From the NCBI GenBank assembly GCA_045604705.1, contig JAZUOO010000008.1, forward strand, positions 1 through 18,211: DNA of 18,211 nt. Reading direction: 5' to 3'. The DNA is from SIG622 sp045604705 (GTDB lineage Bacteria > Bacillota > Clostridia > Oscillospirales > CAG-382). A model generated the notes under the pieces. That model was not told where the DNA came from and did not search any database. It saw nothing but the letters and a program-made list of their open reading frames with translations. The translations under genes and the position numbers were made by a program. Positions 13,742-18,211 of the stretch are shown here, piece by piece (the stretch's first letter is position 1; each line of letters opens with the position of its first letter).

Positions 13742-15919
13742 ATGAAAATCATAAAAAGAAGCGGAAAAGAAGTAGTTTTTGATATTGAAAAGATTATTGT
13801 CGCCATCCGTAAGGCAAATAATGAAGTTTCTGAAACTGAAAGACTTACCGACGAACAGATACACAGCCTTGCAAAAAGCGTAGAGGATGCCTGCACAAGC
13901 TATAATAGAGCTCCGGGCGTTGAAGAAATTCAGGACCTTGTGGAAAATAAGCTCATGGAGCTGAATGCATTCAATATCGCAAGAAAATATATCACCTACA
14001 GATACAGAAGAAACCTCGTGCGTCAGTCCAACACCACGGACGATCAGATTATGACTCTCATCGAATGCAACAACGAGGAAGTAAAACAGGAGAACTCCAA
14101 CAAGAACCCCACGGTAAATTCCGTACAGCGTGACTATATGGCAGGTGAGGTCTCCAAGGACATAACAAAGCGTATACTTCTTCCCCGTGATATAGTCGAT
14201 GCACACGATGCAGGTCTTATCCACTTCCACGACATGGACTATTTCGCACAGCATATGCACAACTGCGACCTTGTAAATCTTGAGGATATGCTTCAGAACG
14301 GAACGGTAATCTCAGGTACGATGATAGAAAAGCCACACAGCTTCTCAACAGCCTGCAACATTGCAACTCAAATTATCGCACAGGTCGCTTCCAACCAGTA
14401 CGGCGGTCAGAGCATAAGCCTTACCCATCTTGCTCCCTTTGTTCAGATAAGCCGCGAAAAGATTGCAAGGCTTGTGGATTCCGAATTTGAAAGTGCGGGA
14501 ATAGAAGTTGACGCCGAGAAAAAGAGCAAAATCGTTGAGGACAGACTCAGAGATGAGATAAGAAAGGGCGTTCAGACCATTCAGTATCAGGTCGTAACAC
14601 TTCTCACAACCAATGGACAGGCTCCTTTCGTAACAGTGTTCATGTACCTTAACGAAGCAAAGAATGAGGCAGAAAAGAGAGACCTTGCAATAATCATCGA
14701 GGAAACCTTAAAGCAGAGATACCAGGGCGTAAAGAACGAGCAGGGTGTATGGATAACTCCTGCATTCCCCAAGCTTATCTACGTTCTTGAAGAAGACAAC
14801 ATCACCGAGGACAGCAAGTATTGGTATCTCACAAAGCTCGCCGCAAAGTGTACCGCAAAGCGTATGGTCCCCGACTACATTTCAGAAAAAATCATGCTTC
14901 AGAATAAAATCGACAAAAACGGCAACGGCAATTGCTACACCTGCATGGGCTGCAGAAGCTTCCTGACTCCCTTTGTCGATGAAAACGGCAAGCCGAAATA
15001 TTACGGCAGATTCAATCAGGGTGTGGTAACTGTAAATCTCGTTGATATTGGTCTTTCCGCAGGCGGTGACATGGAAACATTCTGGAAAGTATTCGACGAA
15101 AGAATGGAGCTTTGCCACAGAGCACTTCAGCAAAGACATGAAAGACTCACAGGCACACTTTCCGATGCAGCACCTATCCTCTGGCAACACGGCGCACTTT
15201 TAAGGCTCAACAAGGGCGAAACAATAGATAAGTATCTTCATGGCGGATATTCAACTATTTCTCTCGGTTTTGCGGGACTTTGGGAATGTGTATACAGCCT
15301 TATCGGCAAGAAGCTCACAGAACCCGAAGGTGAAGCACTCGGTCTTGAAATTATGAAAAAGCTCAACGAGTACACCGCAAAGTGGAAAGCCGCAGAATGT
15401 ATAGACTATTCCCTCTACGGCACCCCTCTTGAAAGCACAACCTACAGATTCGCAAAGTGTCTCCAGAAGAGATTCGGCGTAATCAAGGGCGTAACCGACA
15501 AGGGCTACATTACCAACAGTTACCACGTCCACGTAACAGAACCCATCGACGCCTTTGAAAAACTCACTCTCGAAGCAAAATTCCAGACCCTCGCTCCGGG
15601 CGGTGCAATAAGCTACGTTGAAGTTCCCAATATGCAGCAAAATCTCGACGCAGTCCTTGAAATTATGAAGTTCATCTATGACAACATAATGTACGCAGAG
15701 CTTAACACTAAGAGCGACTACTGCCACGAATGCGGCTTTGACGGCGAGATTATTGTAGTAAACGACGAGGATGGAAAGCTTGTATGGAAGTGCCCTCAGT
15801 GCGGCAACACCGACCAGGCAAAGATGAATGTCGCAAGACGTACCTGCGGATATATCGGTACTCAGTACTGGAATCAGGGCAGAACGCAGGAGATTAAGGA
15901 AAGAGTACTGCACATTTGA
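13742..15919 (+). CDS. nrdD: Anaerobic (class III) ribonucleoside-triphosphate reductase
   Basis: A glycyl-radical enzyme reducing ribonucleoside triphosphates to deoxyribonucleotides without oxygen, using formate as reductant. Residues 1-90 form the ATP-cone allosteric domain (KRSGKEVVFDIEKIIVAIRKA). The catalytic barrel has HMHNC (C175) and CMGCRSFL (C401, C404), positions expected for the thiyl-radical and partner cysteines. The C-terminal zinc site is C661-x2-C664 and C684-x2-C687. RRTCGYIG carries the radical glycine at about G703. The 725-residue length is normal. The ATG has GGGAG 7 bases upstream. The activating enzyme NrdG, often the next gene, is not here: a terminator and a convergent MATE gene follow. 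Confidence 0.98.
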   Translation: MKIIKRSGKEVVFDIEKIIVAIRKANNEVSETERLTDEQIHSLAKSVEDACTSYNRAPGVEEIQDLVENKLMELNAFNIARKYITYRYRRNLVRQSNTTDDQIMTLIECNNEEVKQENSNKNPTVNSVQRDYMAGEVSKDITKRILLPRDIVDAHDAGLIHFHDMDYFAQHMHNCDLVNLEDMLQNGTVISGTMIEKPHSFSTACNIATQIIAQVASNQYGGQSISLTHLAPFVQISREKIARLVDSEFESAGIEVDAEKKSKIVEDRLRDEIRKGVQTIQYQVVTLLTTNGQAPFVTVFMYLNEAKNEAEKRDLAIIIEETLKQRYQGVKNEQGVWITPAFPKLIYVLEEDNITEDSKYWYLTKLAAKCTAKRMVPDYISEKIMLQNKIDKNGNGNCYTCMGCRSFLTPFVDENGKPKYYGRFNQGVVTVNLVDIGLSAGGDMETFWKVFDERMELCHRALQQRHERLTGTLSDAAPILWQHGALLRLNKGETIDKYLHGGYSTISLGFAGLWECVYSLIGKKLTEPEGEALGLEIMKKLNEYTAKWKAAECIDYSLYGTPLESTTYRFAKCLQKRFGVIKGVTDKGYITNSYHVHVTEPIDAFEKLTLEAKFQTLAPGGAISYVEVPNMQQNLDAVLEIMKFIYDNIMYAELNTKSDYCHECGFDGEIIVVNDEDGKLVWKCPQCGNTDQAKMNVARRTCGYIGTQYWNQGRTQEIKERVLHI

Positions 15920-15952
15920 ATTAATGCGTAATGTATAATGTATAATCAGTTT

Positions 15953-15985
15953 AACCGGTTGCTTTTTTGGGCAATCGGTTTTTTT
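15953..15985 (+). terminator. Terminator of nrdD
   Basis: AACCGGTTGC (15953-15962) pairs with GCAATCGGTT (15971-15980), with one G-T pair, and runs into seven Ts (15979-15985). Confidence 0.88.
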
Positions 15986-15989
15986 ATAT

Positions 15990-16017
15990 AAAAAACGACT
16001 GCCCGAAGACAATCGTT
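15990..16017 (-). terminator. Terminator of the MATE gene
   Basis: On the minus strand AACGATTGTC (16008-16017) pairs with GGCAGTCGTT (15994-16003), with two G-T pairs, around a very stable TTCG loop and is followed by Ts. It lies 17 bases after the stop. Confidence 0.86.
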
Positions 16018-16033
16018 TAAAGAGTAATAATTT

Positions 16034-17416
16034 CTATTTAATAGCTTTTGTTTTCCATTTTCCTCTTGCATAGAATATGGTGGTGAGTACTGCACCGAGC
16101 ACCCATGTACAAAGAAGTGAAATCTGAATACATTCCTTGATACCCTTTGAGCCGTCTGCTCCTCTTGTGAAGTACTCAATACCGTATGCAATCGGAATTC
16201 TTGCAAATACGGTGGTACATAGGGAAATCCACATGGGCGTTACCGTGTCGCCCGCACCTCTCATGATACCGGAAAGGCTCTGTGTTACCGCCATTGCTAT
16301 GTAGCCTGCTGCAAGGATAAACATAAGCCGATAGCTCATTTCTATGACCTCGGGGGCGTCGTTGCTGAAAAGTCCCATTATTTGTCTTCCAAATATGAGA
16401 ATTAAAGTCGTCAGAACGGCTGAACATCCCACTGCTATAAGAGTTCCCTGCTTTGCACCCTTGGATATTCTGTCGTATTTTCCCGCACCAACATTCTGAC
16501 CTGCATATGTGGTAAGAGCCGTACCGAAGGAGAAGTTTGGCATCATCGCAAAACCGTCAACACGCATGATGATAACGTTTGCCGCAACGAACATATCACC
16601 GAAGCTGTTAGTAAGTCTCTGGACAACGAGCATCGCCGAGGAGAATATCATCTGTGTAAGTCCAGATGGCAATCCAAGCTTTATAATACGTAACACATAA
16701 AACTTAACCGGCTTCATATATGAGAGCTTAAAATCAAAGAATTCCGTCATTCTTGAAAGCTTCCATAGGCATAGTACAGAGGAAACAATCTGTGCTATTA
16801 CCGTTGCAAGTGCAACACCACCTACTCCCATGTGGCGAACAAGCACAATGTCGAGTACTATGTTTATAACTGTCGCAACAAGCAGATATATAAGTGCCGA
16901 CATGGAGTCACCAAGTCCTCTTATAATACCGCTGAGAATATTGTAAAACGCCATTCCCGCAATTCCCATAAGGGATATGAAAAGATAGTCGTAACACCAG
17001 TCAATGGTGGATGCGGGTGTTTTGAGGATTTCAAGTATGGGACGTATAAGTGGTGCCATGATAAGTATAAGTGCAACACAGGCGATTATGGTTACTGTAA
17101 TACAATTACCGATGGTCATTGAAAGCGATTCTCTTTTTCTCGCACCAAAATACTGTGAGACCATTATACTTGCACCTGCAGAGATACCGATAAACAGTAC
17201 AAGTAGCATATTGAGTATAGGCATCGCACTGCCTATCGCCGAAAGACCTGTAACGCCGATACCCTCGGTATTACCTACAACTATACTGTCAACGGTACTG
17301 TAAAGCTGCTGAGCGATATTACCGATAAGCATGGGAATGGTGAATGCCACAATGCTTTTCCACGGAGTACCGACAGTCATGTCCGTGGGAGCAAACAGTT
17401 TTTTTATTGATGTCAT
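16034..17416 (-). CDS. MATE-family efflux transporter
   Basis: A 460-residue membrane protein with about 12 helices of the MATE (NorM/DinF-like) family, cation-coupled exporters of drugs or metabolites. Typical features are TIPMLIGNIAQQLYSTVDSI in helix 1, GISAGASIMVSQYFGARK in helix 2, and in the second half GLPSGLTQMIFSSAMLVVQ and GQNVGAGKYDR. The frame stays open to a TTG at 17443, but ATG 17416 is preferred: AAAGGA lies 6 bases upstream and MTSIKKLFAPTDMTVGTPWK is the usual N-terminus. It has its own promoter and terminator and is a single-gene unit. The substrate cannot be predicted. Confidence 0.95.
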   Translation of the reverse strand: MTSIKKLFAPTDMTVGTPWKSIVAFTIPMLIGNIAQQLYSTVDSIVVGNTEGIGVTGLSAIGSAMPILNMLLVLFIGISAGASIMVSQYFGARKRESLSMTIGNCITVTIIACVALILIMAPLIRPILEILKTPASTIDWCYDYLFISLMGIAGMAFYNILSGIIRGLGDSMSALIYLLVATVINIVLDIVLVRHMGVGGVALATVIAQIVSSVLCLWKLSRMTEFFDFKLSYMKPVKFYVLRIIKLGLPSGLTQMIFSSAMLVVQRLTNSFGDMFVAANVIIMRVDGFAMMPNFSFGTALTTYAGQNVGAGKYDRISKGAKQGTLIAVGCSAVLTTLILIFGRQIMGLFSNDAPEVIEMSYRLMFILAAGYIAMAVTQSLSGIMRGAGDTVTPMWISLCTTVFARIPIAYGIEYFTRGADGSKGIKECIQISLLCTWVLGAVLTTIFYARGKWKTKAIK

Positions 17417-17469
17417 TTCTTTTCCTTTCTGCGTTTTGCACAATCTTTTCCATTATAATTCTAAATTAG

Positions 17470-17498
17470 AGTATAGCACAAATATAACCGTATTTCAA
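17470..17498 (-). promoter_or_regulatory. Promoter of the MATE gene
   Basis: On the minus strand TTGAAA (17493-17498), a 17-base spacer and TATACT (17470-17475) lie about 55 bases before the start. Confidence 0.72.
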
Positions 17499-17586
17499 TG
17501 TACATACTGTTAAGCCATGAAAAATCAAAAGGGCAAACAGCTCTGTCCGATTGTGTAAATAGCACAAATTTGATTTGGCAACCAAA

Positions 17587-17611
17587 CAAAAGCCCTCCCG
17601 AAAAGGAGAGC
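17587..17611 (-). terminator. Minus-strand terminator without an obvious gene
   Basis: On the minus strand GCTCTCC (17605-17611) pairs with GGAGGGC (17592-17598), with one T-G pair, and is followed by TTTTG. It lies 17 bases after the stop of the small frame at 17628-17711 and upstream of the MATE promoter. This suggests that a gene once ended, or still ends, here. Confidence 0.55.
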
Positions 17612-17627
17612 AACATTACAAACGTAA

Positions 17628-17711
17628 TTAAAGCTTTTCAATGAAATCAATAAATTTTGGTGTCCACCATATAATATAGCCGAGCCTTAACGTATGATAC
17701 TGACCGTTCAT
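17628..17711 (-). pseudogene. Possible gene remnant or 27-aa small ORF
   Basis: An ATG frame of 27 codons (MNGQYHTLRLGYIIWWTPKF, then IDFIEKL) ends 17 bases before an intrinsic terminator on the same strand. The frame is open 7 codons further upstream, then meets a stop. The peptide has amphipathic, aromatic-rich protein-like content and reads like the C-terminus of a longer protein whose front is gone. No good ribosome site precedes the ATG. The family is not recognised; a chance frame is possible. Confidence 0.3.
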
Positions 17712-17805
17712 ATATATGTATCCGAGGGATGCTTATATTGTGTGCTCCGACGGGCTTGGAAGATAAAAATTGCGGATACTCCTTTGGGTGGGGGTATCAG
17801 TTTTT
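17680..17805 (+). ncRNA. Candidate small RNA ending in a terminator
   Basis: On the plus strand, TATAAT at 17670-17675 (weak -35) precedes CCGAGCCT (17680-17687), which can pair over 8 bp, with two G-T pairs, with GGGCTTGG (17752-17759). A stem GATACTCC/GGGGTATC (17775-17798) followed by AGTTTTT then closes the unit like a terminator. Read from the minus strand, the same stem could also end the 88-aa gene at 17851. It overlaps the minus-strand remnant, and the two readings compete. The remainder of 17444-17850 shows no other gene. Confidence 0.25.
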
Positions 17806-17850
17806 ACGTGACAAAAGATTTAGAATTATTTACGTATTATCGTATAAGGT

Positions 17851-18117
17851 CTACATTTCTTTTATAATTTGCTTGGCAAGATGAAAAGCAAGAATATTAT
17901 TGTCGACTTTATGAACTTCATACAACCCAACGGATAATTCAAATAATTCCTCGTCACTTTTACAGCCACTCTTTTTTTGGTTGAACAGCTCCATTAATCT
18001 GAGTGAACGCTCGATATCGGTGTCTTTCCATAATTCACGAACAGTCCTTTGGCAAGCCGCTGTTGGCTGTAAAAGGCTAATTTCTTCAATGAGTTTTTCA
18101 TCTGCTTGTGAAATCAT
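17851..18117 (-). CDS. Hypothetical 88-aa protein
   Basis: A short, mostly helical, charged soluble protein starting MISQADEKLIEEISLLQPTA, with no signal peptide or membrane segment. Cys residues at about 22 and 51 do not form a recognised motif. The frame stays open upstream to 18201, but that extension runs back through another gene's terminator. GAGAGG lies 8 bases before the ATG at 18117, so that start is chosen. The family is not recognised. It is read away from the window edge, after a terminator of an unseen upstream gene, so it probably has its own promoter in 18118-18172. Confidence 0.68.
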   Translation of the reverse strand: MISQADEKLIEEISLLQPTAACQRTVRELWKDTDIERSLRLMELFNQKKSGCKSDEELFELSVGLYEVHKVDNNILAFHLAKQIIKEM

Positions 18118-18172
18118 TTTGTTTTCCTCTCTTTTTAGTGTTTTATTAAAGATATATTTTTGAGTTAAGAAT

Positions 18173-18201
18173 AAAAAGTGCGCCCACCGAAGCAGACGCA
18201 C
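18173..18201 (-). terminator. Terminator of a minus-strand gene beyond the window
   Basis: On the minus strand GTGCGTCTGC (18192-18201) pairs over 10 bp, with three G-T pairs, with GTGGGCGCAC (18178-18187) around a TTCG loop, followed by five Ts. A gene on the minus strand must end just to the right of this window. Confidence 0.82.
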
Positions 18202-18211
18202 AAAAACGCAA

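Noticed and set aside
13523..14260. 245-codon frame on the minus strand opposite nrdD
   Set aside because: It overlaps the nrdD promoter and the ATP-cone coding region, has no family features, and is the low-complexity mirror of a strongly supported gene.
15251..16012. 253-codon minus-strand frame opposite the end of nrdD
   Set aside because: It spans two terminators and mirrors the coding frame of nrdD.

Overview
The window looks like a chromosomal segment of a low-to-moderate GC, anaerobic Firmicute of the class Clostridia, probably a gut Ruminococcaceae/Oscillospiraceae relative. This rests on strong AAGGAG ribosome sites, TTGACA/TATAAT-type promoters, an oxygen-sensitive class III ribonucleotide reductase, a YqhQ-PrmC gene pair, a copper-amine-oxidase-type stalk domain in a secreted protein, and an MBOAT/DHHW surface acylation pair. 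No ribosomal RNA is present, so the genus cannot be fixed.

Layout. 1-139: 3' end of an IS3-family transposase and its probable right end. 307-1542 (-): glyA with a clear promoter. 1804-2528 (+): a tRNA operon, Gly(TCC)-Arg(TCT)-His(GTG), with promoter and terminator. Between tRNA-Arg and tRNA-His lies a 191-bp unit repeated twice in tandem. Each unit boundary reproduces the last 18 nt of tRNA-Arg, ending exactly at CCA. 2893-6200 (+): yqhQ, prmC and an MFS transporter. 6506-9045 (+): a 762-aa secreted stalk-domain protein and a 75-aa helical protein. 9194-11751 (-): a DHHW protein and an MBOAT acyltransferase in one operon. 11915-13189 (-): a 424-aa lipoprotein with two copies of the ~130-aa domain that also ends the 762-aa protein. 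13742-15919 (+): nrdD, with a strong promoter, an NrdR-box-like site and a second upstream promoter with a foldable leader. 16034-17416 (-): a MATE transporter. 17444-17850: no convincing long gene, but a possible gene remnant on the minus strand and a possible small RNA on the plus strand. 17851-18117 (-): an unidentified 88-aa protein. The window ends in the terminator of a further minus-strand gene outside it.

How it fits together. Housekeeping functions (one-carbon metabolism, tRNAs, release-factor methylation, anaerobic dNTP synthesis) flank a cell-surface block at 6.5-13.2 kb. In that block two exported proteins sharing one domain sit on either side of a surface O-acylation pair. The two most unusual items are the tRNA-tail tandem repeat at 2003-2402 and the three-copy domain shared by the secreted protein and the lipoprotein.
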